Assembly: GCF_023349185.1 (NCBI RefSeq)
Contig: NZ_JAKIKY010000001.1
Coordinates: 124,001-188,000 of the forward strand
DNA: 64,000 nucleotides
Direction: 5' to 3'
From: Shewanella aquimarina
GTDB lineage: Bacteria; Pseudomonadota; Gammaproteobacteria; Enterobacterales; Shewanellaceae
Shown: piece after piece, positions 35,468 to 43,532 of the stretch
Layout: each line of letters begins with the position of its first letter
Position numbering within the stretch: the first letter of the stretch is position 1
Position numbers and translations under genes: made by a program
Notes under the pieces: generated by a model
The model's database searches: none
Seen by the model: the letters and a program-made list of their open reading frames with translations, nothing else
Told to the model about the DNA's origin: nothing

Positions 35468-37834
35468 CTATGGCAGCGGCTTTAGGTGAAATTGATAGGG
35501 AATTGTCAGCGGCTCATGGTCAATCGAGAGATAGGCAGCGCTGCTCACGGCGCCATCGACACTTAGCCAACGCTCGTCAACCAGGGCCTTGTCTAAGGTA
35601 TTTATCTCGCTTCCCTTTGCCGAATTGGCCCCTTTGGATAGCCGCGGCGATAGGTGTCGCCCCTGAGCGTCGGTGATCACCAAGGAGCGATATAGCTGGC
35701 TGATTGGCACCTCGGTCTTGTCCAGTGTCGATAGCCAAGGGGTGAGATCCACCAGCCAGGGACGGCGATTATCACCCGCGCCGAACGTCTGCCAATGGGC
35801 GTGACCAAGACACTCTATGCTGCCTTTGATGCGCTTGTCGTAAAAATAGCGTCTCTTGCCATCGGGCGTCATCAGCACATAGGCACTCTGCCCCAGGCCA
35901 TTGTCGACAAGGCGCCACTCAACCAGCTTACCCGCCTCTTCGAAGCCCTCGCTGATTTGAGGCTGACACACCTCGGCGAGGGCGCTCGGTAACCGGATAT
36001 AAAGATCGTTGCCCGTAATGGAGGCAATCGATGGCTCGCTTAATCGGCCAGGCTCAGCAACGGCGCCTCGATCGGTTACCCGGTCTAACTCAACAGGACC
36101 TAGAGAGGCTGACTCGAGCGGTGGATTGGCCAGGTTGGCCTCATAGGCAGCCTGGGTAACGAAGCTAATCTGTTTTGCTATCTTGCGATCACTTAACTGC
36201 GCGCTATGCAGGATCTTGAGCGATTCGGGCACGCTATCGAGCTGCAAGATATAGACATGAGTGCTTTGCTCGCGGGGAAACAGCTCATCGAGCAGCAGCT
36301 GCTCTGTGTTTGAGAGCCATGCAGGCCCCTGCCCCTCCGGCTCGACAATGCCCAGCTTGCCCTGTAGGCCATTGAAATCTGGCGCCAGGGCGTTAGCACC
36401 TAGATTGGTTATAGCCAGGCGATAGCGGCCGGGTTTACTCAGCGCGGTGAGCGTTAGTGTCGTCTCACCAAATCGATAGGGCTGCTTCAGCAGTTGCGCC
36501 CAGGGCAACTGCAGGCTGTAACGTTTCACTGGGGTGAATATCAGCTCGGCGCGGATCTGATAGAGCTCCTCCAACTTGGCTTTACTCTCCCCCCAACCTA
36601 TGGGGAGCAGATTAACGCCTGAGCTGACCACACCATTGATGGCGCTGGCGCCGCGGGCGCTGTGTTGCCACAGCGGCAAGTCGATCACTCTATCCTTCCA
36701 GTCAAGCAACTCGATATTACGGTATGCGACCGAGGTGGCGTAATCCCCCGTCGTCAGGCCATGGATATAACGCAGCTCGATATCATCGCCGCCCCAGCCC
36801 GCAGACATGACCCCCTCATCGGGTTCCATCATGGCTACGCTGGCATCTCTATCATCCGGCGCCATGGGCAGGGTCGGAATATCGAACAGCTCGATAACGG
36901 CCCCCTCGCCGCCCAGAGCGTCATCCCCAAGATGCTCCTCAGCGAAAACGTCATCCTCATCGAAATAGTCACCCTCATCCTGCCACAAGATGCTGCTGAC
37001 ATAGGGGGTCGATGTCGGTGCCATTAGCCAGCGGCGAGCCTGAAGCTTGTCGCCCTTTTGTTGCTGGTCTACTAGCAAGAGTTTGTCGAGCCAGCCGTTT
37101 TCCCGATTGAAGCTCACTTCGCCAAAGCGCCGATATTCGATGCCTTGTCGCTGCGTATCTCGCTCGAGTCTCACTGTGATCCATTGCCCCTCGGTGGCGA
37201 CTATCTGCCACTCTTCAGGCTCGCCAGCTCCTCTTTGCAAGAAATCGCCAAGCCCCGATGGCAATAAATTGCCAAGTCTAAGCGTATCGCCCACCGCGAG
37301 CGCCTTCTGTAGACGATGTGCTTGAGAAACAAGCGGATAGAACTCGAATAGCGATTTTAGGGGAGCGAGTACCGACTGCGCCTCTTGCCCCTGTTTAGCC
37401 ACATAGGCAAGCCACTCATCTTGGGCCTTAAAGCGCGCCGTACTCTGACTGACGCCATTGTCCATTAGCAAGGTGCCCCGGCGCACTATGTTGGCAAGCG
37501 CCGCGCCGCGGCCGCTATCGTCGAAACTGTTGATATTGAGTCGATAGGCGGGGTCTTGATATTGCAACATAGTGGGCAAGACGGAGAAACTGACCGCCTT
37601 AGCGCTATTTGGCGCCGAGTCCACTCGATATTGGAGCAGTGCCCGAGCTCGGACACCGACTTGCTGGTTATCACCATGGGCAAATAGCGTGCTCATGGTG
37701 ACCTGATATTCGCGCTGGCTGGGGGCCATTTCCTGGCCATCCGATTCACGACCATAGCTGGGTGACGCCAGCCCCAAAAGGCTGAAACAGAGCGTCAATG
37801 CCGTAAAAACAATCCTGTTCTGGCTAGAGGCCAT
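35468..37834 (-). CDS. Exported 788-aa protein of unknown family, first gene of the repeat-protein operon
   Basis: A signal peptide (RIVFTALTLCFSLLGLASPS, cut near YG) is followed by a soluble, mostly beta-looking protein with no domain I recognise. There are an acidic stretch (DEGDYFDEDDVFAEEHLGDD, about 290-310) and only two Cys in the mature part (about 645 and 693), which could form a disulfide. An AGGGAAG-type site precedes the start. It leads the four-gene set with three repeat proteins. The conserved coupling suggests all four act together in the envelope, but nothing reveals the activity. Confidence 0.78.
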   Translation of the reverse strand: MASSQNRIVFTALTLCFSLLGLASPSYGRESDGQEMAPSQREYQVTMSTLFAHGDNQQVGVRARALLQYRVDSAPNSAKAVSFSVLPTMLQYQDPAYRLNINSFDDSGRGAALANIVRRGTLLMDNGVSQSTARFKAQDEWLAYVAKQGQEAQSVLAPLKSLFEFYPLVSQAHRLQKALAVGDTLRLGNLLPSGLGDFLQRGAGEPEEWQIVATEGQWITVRLERDTQRQGIEYRRFGEVSFNRENGWLDKLLLVDQQQKGDKLQARRWLMAPTSTPYVSSILWQDEGDYFDEDDVFAEEHLGDDALGGEGAVIELFDIPTLPMAPDDRDASVAMMEPDEGVMSAGWGGDDIELRYIHGLTTGDYATSVAYRNIELLDWKDRVIDLPLWQHSARGASAINGVVSSGVNLLPIGWGESKAKLEELYQIRAELIFTPVKRYSLQLPWAQLLKQPYRFGETTLTLTALSKPGRYRLAITNLGANALAPDFNGLQGKLGIVEPEGQGPAWLSNTEQLLLDELFPREQSTHVYILQLDSVPESLKILHSAQLSDRKIAKQISFVTQAAYEANLANPPLESASLGPVELDRVTDRGAVAEPGRLSEPSIASITGNDLYIRLPSALAEVCQPQISEGFEEAGKLVEWRLVDNGLGQSAYVLMTPDGKRRYFYDKRIKGSIECLGHAHWQTFGAGDNRRPWLVDLTPWLSTLDKTEVPISQLYRSLVITDAQGRHLSPRLSKGANSAKGSEINTLDKALVDERWLSVDGAVSSAAYLSIDHEPLTIPYQFHLKPLP

Positions 37835-38005
37835 CCTAACTTCCCTGGCTTTGCATGTTGCTGAAATGTAATGAGATTAAACTATCCCTTCGGCCATTCT
37901 ACACAAAAGCCCGGTGAAATCCACAGCCTTGGGCACAACCAAAACACATAGTCAAACCGATGGCCTGCTAACTCGCAATCGTCCCCTGAAACCTTTTAAA
38001 GATCG

Positions 38006-38041
38006 GCACTATCTATAGCCCTTTAGCGCTATAGATAGTGC
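38006..38041 (-). terminator. Perfect 13 bp hairpin overlapping the TSUP stop codon
   Basis: GCACTATCTATAG and its exact complement CTATAGATAGTGC are separated by ten bases. The inner part includes the last codons and the stop of the transporter gene. No long T run follows on the minus strand, so it may be a terminator, an mRNA-stabilising hairpin or both. Confidence 0.5.
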
Positions 38042-38793
38042 TCCAACAATAACTTGCCGCTCATCGCTATCGACATGGTCACCACCAGCGGGCGGATGAT
38101 CTTACTACCCTTGGTGAGCACCATGCGAGAGCCTAAGGTCGCACCTATGGCCTGACCCAAGAGCATCACGCCCCCCAGCAGCCAGAGCACCTTACCGCCT
38201 AAGGCGAAGAAGATGAGTGAGGCAATATTAGTGGAGAAATTCAGCACCTTGGCGTGGGCAGTTGCCTTTGCCAAGCCATATCCGGCGAGCGACACGAAGG
38301 CCAGCGCGAAGAAGCTGCCCGTACCTGGGCCGAAGAAGCCATCGTAGAAACCGACGCCTAAAGCGGCCGTCAGACCGAACAGGGTTGGCGAGAGTACCTG
38401 ATGCTTGTCCTCTTCGCTGATGGACTTTGAAAACAGGAAATAGCAGCCTATCGCTAGGATCAAGAAAGGCAGCAGCAGCTTGAGCACGCTGGTGTCGATA
38501 AGCTGCACCGCAACCGTGCCCAAGGCCGCCCCCACAAAGGCGCAGCAGATGGCGAGCTTCATCTTGCTGAGATCGACCATCCCCTTACGCACAAAATAAA
38601 AACTGGCGAAGAAACTGCCGCCACAGGCTTGCAGCTTGTTGGTGGCCAGCGCCGCCGTGGGGGGAAGCCCAGCCCACATGAGTGCGGGAATGGTAATAAG
38701 GCCACCGCCGCCGGCGATAGCATCGATAAAACCGGCCAGGGCAGCCACCGCAAACAGCATGGCCACCAGTTGATAACTCAGTTCGACAGACAT
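38029..38793 (-). CDS. TSUP family (TauE/SafE) membrane transporter
   Basis: 254 residues with about eight hydrophobic segments. The N-terminal FIDAIAGGGGLITIPALMWAG and the mid-protein DGFFGPGTGSFF are the paired signature motifs of the TauE/SafE (DUF81) family, which move sulfonates, sulfite or other small organic anions across the inner membrane. It is divergent from a LysR regulator, 111 bases away, suggesting the regulator controls it. A paralogue lies at 61970-62743. Confidence 0.9.
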   Translation of the reverse strand: MSVELSYQLVAMLFAVAALAGFIDAIAGGGGLITIPALMWAGLPPTAALATNKLQACGGSFFASFYFVRKGMVDLSKMKLAICCAFVGAALGTVAVQLIDTSVLKLLLPFLILAIGCYFLFSKSISEEDKHQVLSPTLFGLTAALGVGFYDGFFGPGTGSFFALAFVSLAGYGLAKATAHAKVLNFSTNIASLIFFALGGKVLWLLGGVMLLGQAIGATLGSRMVLTKGSKIIRPLVVTMSIAMSGKLLLEHYL

Positions 38794-38904
38794 AAGGACT
38801 CATATAAAGCTTGATTAGAATTTGGCGGCTATTAAACGCCCTTTGCATCCATTTGGCAAAGGAGTTATCCTCGCCTTAGCGTGAAATAATCTCACACATA
38901 GACG

Positions 38905-39828
38905 ATGAAACCACTGACACTCCCGCCCCTCAATGCGCTGCGCGCCTTCGAGTCAGCGGCAAGACACCTAAGCTTTACCCGCGCAGGAGAGGAACTCTTT
39001 GTCACCCATGGCGCCATCAGTAAACAGATAAAAACATTAGAGTCTTACTTGAATGTCAGCCTGTTTACCCGCCAACATAAACAGCTCAGCCTCACCCTGG
39101 AGGGAGAACGTTACCTGCGCCACATCAGCAGCGCACTGCAAAGCATCGGTCAGGCCACGGAGGAGCTAAGGTCACAGCCGGGTATCGCTCAGGCATTATC
39201 GATCAACGTCTTGCCCAGCCTTACCATCAACTGGTTGATCCCAAGGCTGGAGGAGTTTAAGGCGCGCCACCCTCACCTGTATGTGGATCTCTCCATCGGT
39301 GACTTTCAGGTGGACTTCAAACGAGATAAGTATGACGTGGCCATTCGTAGTGCCACGGTGCGGCCAAGCCATTGCCACGTGCTCAAACTGATGGATGAAG
39401 ATCTCTGCCTGGTGTGCGCCCCCCAGCTCGCCGAACAGATAAAGACGCTCAAAGATATCAACCGGCAGACGCTACTGAAGCACACTACCCGCCCTGAGCT
39501 CTGGCCGCTCTGGGCCGAAAAGGTGGGCCTAAGGCTGACCACGGACAAGATGCTGGGGATGGAACATTTCTATATGCTGAGTCAGGCGGCTGTCAGCGGC
39601 ATGGGGCTGGCGCTGATCCCCCGCTTCTTCATCGAAAGGGAGCTGGCAGAGGGCAGTCTGGTGATCCCCTTAGCGACCCAATTTACCAGCCCCTACGCCT
39701 ACTATGTGTTGACGCCTAATCTACTACCGTCAAAGCAAAGTGAGCGACCACTCAAGGTCCAGGCCTTTATCGACTGGCTGCTGGAGATCTTTGCCCCATA
39801 CCGCCACCAAAGCGACGATCTCAGTTAG
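38905..39828 (+). CDS. LysR-family transcriptional regulator, GcvA-like
   Basis: 307 residues. An N-terminal winged helix-turn-helix (LPPLNALRAFESAARHLSFT, then FVTHGAISKQIKTLESYL), a linker helix and a two-lobed effector domain from about 95. The LPPLNALRAFE start with HGAISKQIK is typical of the GcvA branch. It lies divergent to the TSUP gene and probably regulates it, itself, or both (inference from layout). The effector is unknown. Confidence 0.9.
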   Translation: MKPLTLPPLNALRAFESAARHLSFTRAGEELFVTHGAISKQIKTLESYLNVSLFTRQHKQLSLTLEGERYLRHISSALQSIGQATEELRSQPGIAQALSINVLPSLTINWLIPRLEEFKARHPHLYVDLSIGDFQVDFKRDKYDVAIRSATVRPSHCHVLKLMDEDLCLVCAPQLAEQIKTLKDINRQTLLKHTTRPELWPLWAEKVGLRLTTDKMLGMEHFYMLSQAAVSGMGLALIPRFFIERELAEGSLVIPLATQFTSPYAYYVLTPNLLPSKQSERPLKVQAFIDWLLEIFAPYRHQSDDLS

Positions 39829-39831
39829 AAC

Positions 39832-41802
39832 TTACTCGAGCAAATCGCTCACATCGAAGGCCTCGAGATAGTTAACGCCCTGGCCCACATCGAACTCGAA
39901 GTTGAGCACCTTGAGGCAGGTATCGAAGGTCTTCTCGCCAAACCACTCCCGGTCGAAGGCATGCAACGCCTTGATGATCCCGGCCTGACCACCGTCGCCC
40001 TGGAGTTTAACCGGCGTCAGGGTGGCGATAAAGCTTGCCACCAGGCCGTAGAGGTCCTTCTCCGCCTCCCCTTCGGCGGCCCATAGCTGAGGGTCGGCAT
40101 AGCGACGAGCATAATGACTGGTGGCGATATCCAGCCCTATGCCGAAGTTCACCAGTACGGCCTTATCGTCGCTACAGATGATGTTTTTCGGACAGATGGC
40201 GCCGTGATAGATATCCATCTGATGCAGATACTGCAGCGCCGACAATAACTGAGTAAACCAGGTTGCTGGCTGCCCGAATTGAATCTCGCTGAGTTCGTCC
40301 AGCGACACGCCTCGCTCCCAGGCACGACTGATAAACAGCTCATCGCTCTGGGGCAGCTGACCAAAGTTAAGCACCTGCTCCACATGGGGGTGATAGAGTT
40401 TCGACAGGCTGCGATATAGGCTGCTGAGCATCAGCCAGTCTGTCTCTACCTTGGCATAGATGGAGACACCGCAGGGGTAGTTCCCCTGAAGGTGACGGGC
40501 ACGCCAAAACTGGCTGTGCTCTGTGGCGGCAATAAACTGCTCGAGCTGATAGTGATGGTCTATGATGGCGCCGCTGGCGATCTCGATACGCTCAGGCAGG
40601 GTGTCGCAGACGCCGTTGTCGATCAATGCCGCGATATCACAGCGGATCATGTCCAGATCTGTGTTACTGCCACTGGCGGCCTGGCGAAACCATTGGTAGA
40701 TCCTCGGCTGACGTGTCTGCTCCGCCAGGGAAAGAAAACTGGTGGCGAAGGCGGTGATATCTTCGCTGGTATTGAGGTTGTCCTTGATATCGATAAACTC
40801 GACATCACCGAGATCCGAGACGAACAGACAGTTGCTCTGCCAGCCACCCACAGTCACCCCGCGGCGGTGGATCTGCTGCAGGCCAGACACGGCTCGGCGC
40901 AGGATCTCCAGCAGTTGATAGGTGGTCAGCTGTTCATGTTCGAGCACATCCAGCGGCACGCCCCGAGGCATACGGATGGGCAGCACCAGCTGCTCGCCAT
41001 CCTGAATAAGGGGCGCACACTGAGGCACGCCGCTGCAGCCGGCCAGGGTTTGCAATCGCTTAAACTCGTCGCGCAGGCGCAGCTCATATTGCAATGACTC
41101 ATCGCTGTTCTCAAACTGAGTAGGCACTAACATCTTGAGCAACCAGGGGGCGGTCCAGCCACCTGGATTGTACTCCGCCTGCCACACCTCGAGGCCACTC
41201 TGGATGAAGAGACACTTGAGCTTAACGAAGTCCTGGATCTTGTTGTTGCGCTGCTCTACCAGGGCCACCTGACCTATGGTCTCAAGCACCATCTGTTTCT
41301 GTTTGTCGGTCACCTGATGCTTACGCGGCGCAGTGAGTCCCCACTCCTTGGTAAGCGCCGCGACGATCTGACTCGGGGTATAGATACTAAGCGAGCCCTG
41401 CTGCTTGGCCAGCTCTATCTCCTCCCCCTTTCGCCCGGTGACAAACACCATCCCCTGACACCAGGGGGCATAGACGCCTACAGGGATCTTATGTTTGACG
41501 TTGCCTGCAAGCACACGGGCCACATAGTTGGCCTTAGCTAAACTGTTGTCCACCTGACGCCCGTCGAGCGACCAGGCATGCATTCCGGCGTCTAAGCGCC
41601 CTATGTAGCCCTTAACATCGACCACATAGACGCCCCACTCGCCGATCACCAGGGCATCGACTTCCATCGCCTGGCCCGATTTGGTGGGGATCTCCACATT
41701 GGTCAGCAGAATGTAATTTTCCGGCAACTCGTCGGCCAACATGGCAAATGCCCAGCGCTCGGCGTCATTGACCGGGGTTCCAAAACTGATCTGCTTCGCC
41801 AT
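39832..41802 (-). CDS. NERD nuclease-like domain fused to two degenerate protein-kinase domains
   Basis: 656 residues. Residues 1-170: a NERD domain with E47-V-D49 and D62-V-K64 (EVDALVIGEWGVYVVDVKG), the PD-(D/E)xK-like core. About 205-400: a kinase-like region with LQQIHRRGVTVGGWQSNCLF and VEFIDIKDN. About 420-620: a second kinase-like region with YHGAICPKNI and NFGIGLD. The catalytic HRD is HGA at 533-535 (Asp to Ala) and DFG is NFG at 552-554, so this lobe looks inactive. NERD-kinase fusions occur in defence islands (PglW-like), but none is adjacent here. Single gene; it converges with the LysR gene, their stops three bases apart. Confidence 0.82.
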   Translation of the reverse strand: MAKQISFGTPVNDAERWAFAMLADELPENYILLTNVEIPTKSGQAMEVDALVIGEWGVYVVDVKGYIGRLDAGMHAWSLDGRQVDNSLAKANYVARVLAGNVKHKIPVGVYAPWCQGMVFVTGRKGEEIELAKQQGSLSIYTPSQIVAALTKEWGLTAPRKHQVTDKQKQMVLETIGQVALVEQRNNKIQDFVKLKCLFIQSGLEVWQAEYNPGGWTAPWLLKMLVPTQFENSDESLQYELRLRDEFKRLQTLAGCSGVPQCAPLIQDGEQLVLPIRMPRGVPLDVLEHEQLTTYQLLEILRRAVSGLQQIHRRGVTVGGWQSNCLFVSDLGDVEFIDIKDNLNTSEDITAFATSFLSLAEQTRQPRIYQWFRQAASGSNTDLDMIRCDIAALIDNGVCDTLPERIEIASGAIIDHHYQLEQFIAATEHSQFWRARHLQGNYPCGVSIYAKVETDWLMLSSLYRSLSKLYHPHVEQVLNFGQLPQSDELFISRAWERGVSLDELSEIQFGQPATWFTQLLSALQYLHQMDIYHGAICPKNIICSDDKAVLVNFGIGLDIATSHYARRYADPQLWAAEGEAEKDLYGLVASFIATLTPVKLQGDGGQAGIIKALHAFDREWFGEKTFDTCLKVLNFEFDVGQGVNYLEAFDVSDLLE

Positions 41803-41850
41803 CTGCTCTCCCTAACTCTGGCTAAATGCTCTTGTCGCTAACATTACCGT

Positions 41851-41883
41851 AAAAAAAAGCCACTATAAATAGTGGCTTATTAA
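41851..41883 (-). terminator. Terminator after the RraB-like gene
   Basis: Stem AGCCACTAT / ATAGTGGCT with eight T on the minus strand, placed between the RraB-like stop and the NERD-kinase start. Confidence 0.85.
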
Positions 41884-41910
41884 ATTAGTGGCTTTCTAAA
41901 TTAGTCGCGA

Positions 41911-42297
41911 TTAGTGCTGGCAGTCGTCGCCGCACTCATGGTCGTGGTCGGCAAACTCGTCGTCACCTTCCTGATGCTGCATCACACCCCAGCCATCGGT
42001 GGCGCCGCCGAACTCCGCGGCAAACTCGTTAAGCTCGAACTCCTGATCGACGATCGCCTGGTAGTCGGGCACCATGTTGATACAGACGATAAGCTCCCAC
42101 TTGCCAAGCTCGTCGTTGAGGTGTAATTCCATCTCACCTTCGAGCTCAGACTGAGCGAGTTCTTCCACCGCAGATTCGGCGTCACGCTGATCTTCGAAGA
42201 TCAGGAAAAAATCCACATCCAAGGCCTTGGTTAAGTCGATACCCGCCTCGGCCATGGCCGCTAACATCTTGCCATTATCATCATCTGGAAACTGCAT
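41911..42297 (-). CDS. RraB-family ribonuclease E inhibitor-like protein
   Basis: 128 residues. The core DVDFFLIFEDQRDAESAVEELAQ, followed by a strand-rich part ending ATDGWGVMQ, fits the RraB/DUF1260 fold (ferredoxin-like). In E. coli, RraB binds RNase E and changes degradosome activity. A distinctive acidic C-terminal tail ends DHDHECGDDCQH with three His and two Cys, a possible metal site not expected of RraB. The family call is from memory; orthology to rraB is not certain. Confidence 0.65.
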   Translation of the reverse strand: MQFPDDDNGKMLAAMAEAGIDLTKALDVDFFLIFEDQRDAESAVEELAQSELEGEMELHLNDELGKWELIVCINMVPDYQAIVDQEFELNEFAAEFGGATDGWGVMQHQEGDDEFADHDHECGDDCQH

Positions 42298-42333
42298 AGT
42301 TTGACTCCTTCTGGATCTCTCGGCGACGAATCA

Positions 42334-42561
42334 CTAAGCGACAATTGTCACGCTTTCGCCGTTATAGCTGACCACCTGGCCGGCAATCACCTTCTTACGT
42401 TTACGGGTTTCGACCTCACCATCGACGGTCACCAGGCCTTCGCTGATCACCATCTTGGCTTCGCCGCCACCTGAGGTCATGGATTGCACCTTCAATACTT
42501 TATAGAGTTCGATATACTCATCACCCGGCAACAAGGCCAAGGTTTGGGATTCTGTGGTCAC
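42334..42561 (-). CDS. S4-domain RNA-binding protein, YbcJ-like
   Basis: 75 residues. The S4 fold is seen as IELYKVLKVQSMTSGGGEAK and LVTVDGEVETRKRKKV, matching the E. coli YbcJ family length and pattern. It is a small cytosolic RNA-binding protein of unknown target. It lies 36 bases upstream of the RraB-like gene on the same strand, so the two could be cotranscribed, both RNA-related. Confidence 0.87.
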   Translation of the reverse strand: MTTESQTLALLPGDEYIELYKVLKVQSMTSGGGEAKMVISEGLVTVDGEVETRKRKKVIAGQVVSYNGESVTIVA

Positions 42562-42609
42562 ACTAACTACCTTTATTTAACTGAGTCGGCGGGAGTATAC
42601 CACTCTGCC

Positions 42610-43158
42610 CTACTGCGGGCTATCGGGACGCTCCGAGGCGAGCAACCCATAATAGCGGTCGTCCACCCAGGTCTGGTTGAGCCTAAAGTTCTGCCTCAAG
42701 GTGCCCTCAAGGACAAAGCCGCACTTCTCCAGCACCCGCGCCGATGCAAGGTTATTGTCCGTACACAGGGCGATAAACTTATGCACCTTAAACTGCAGAC
42801 AGGCCCAATCGATCACCGCCTTGAGACTCTCGGTGGCATAGCCTCGTCCCTGGCCGCTGCGGCTGAGCATATAGCCCATCTCGACCTGTCTCAGGCTGGC
42901 ATCGACACAGTAGAAACCGGTGAAGCCGATAAACTCGCCGCCATCTATGGTTTCGATCACCAGGGTCAACCAGGCGCCGGACTCGTAATGCCAAGGAGTG
43001 AGCCTTTGATCAAACCTCTCCCGTATGACACCTTCGCTTTGGGGCGCTCTCACATAGCGATTTTGCTGCTCATCCTGATGGACCGACAGAAAATGCGGCC
43101 AGTCCTCAGGCGTGAGCGAGCGGATCTTCAAGCTATCAGTATATAACTCGAGACTCAA
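42610..43158 (-). CDS. GNAT family N-acetyltransferase (RimJ/RimL type)
   Basis: 182 residues with the GNAT core: LKIRSLTPEDW at the start, FIGFTGFYCVD (beta-4), the acetyl-CoA loop SRSGQGRGYATESLKAVIDW and ASARVLEKCGFVLEGTLRQ at the end. The RimJ/RimL subgroup acetylates protein N-termini or small amines; the substrate here is unknown. It is four bases downstream of ppiC, suggesting an operon. Confidence 0.9.
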   Translation of the reverse strand: MSLELYTDSLKIRSLTPEDWPHFLSVHQDEQQNRYVRAPQSEGVIRERFDQRLTPWHYESGAWLTLVIETIDGGEFIGFTGFYCVDASLRQVEMGYMLSRSGQGRGYATESLKAVIDWACLQFKVHKFIALCTDNNLASARVLEKCGFVLEGTLRQNFRLNQTWVDDRYYGLLASERPDSPQ

Positions 43159-43162
43159 AAGA

Positions 43163-43441
43163 TTAACCGCGGCTGGTCACTTCGAGCAGGTGGTAACCAA
43201 ACTGCGTCTTAACCGGACCCTGCACCTCGTTTAGTGGTGCACTGAATACCACTTCGTCAAACTCGCGAACCATCATGCCTGGGCCGAATGAACCCAGATC
43301 GCCACCCTGTGCGCCAGACGGACAAGAGGAATGAGCCTTAGCCATCTCACCAAAATCCGCGCCGTCCAAGATCTGCTGCTTAATCTGTGCGCACTCTTCT
43401 TCGCTGCTAACCAATAGATGACGTGCTGTTGCTTGTACCAT
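43163..43441 (-). CDS. ppiC: Peptidyl-prolyl cis-trans isomerase C (parvulin)
   Basis: 92 residues from the ATG at 43441, which has AGGAG before it; the longer frame upstream overlaps a terminator. A single parvulin domain as in E. coli PpiC: ARHLLVSSEEEC, GADFGEMAKAHSSCPS, GGDLGSFGPGMMV, and the terminal TQFGYHLLEV. A cytosolic proline isomerase. It is followed by the GNAT gene with a four-base gap. Confidence 0.92.
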   Translation of the reverse strand: MVQATARHLLVSSEEECAQIKQQILDGADFGEMAKAHSSCPSGAQGGDLGSFGPGMMVREFDEVVFSAPLNEVQGPVKTQFGYHLLEVTSRG

Positions 43442-43479
43442 GTGGCACTCCTTTGATTTTCCTAAAAATGAATAAAATA

Positions 43480-43515
43480 AAACCCAGCAAGTATAAAACA
43501 TTTGCTGGGTTTAAA
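43480..43515 (-). terminator. Terminator after the DUF885 gene
   Basis: Stem AAACCCAGCAA / TTGCTGGGTTT, read on the minus strand after the DUF885 stop and before ppiC; T-rich on both sides. Confidence 0.8.
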
Positions 43516-43532
43516 AAGGCGTATCGCTCAGA

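Noticed and set aside
30070..37834. Toxin-antitoxin locus reading of the YwqK-repeat operon
   Set aside because: All four products have a signal peptide or lipobox and none resembles a known toxin; the antitoxin label of the repeat family is not evidence here.
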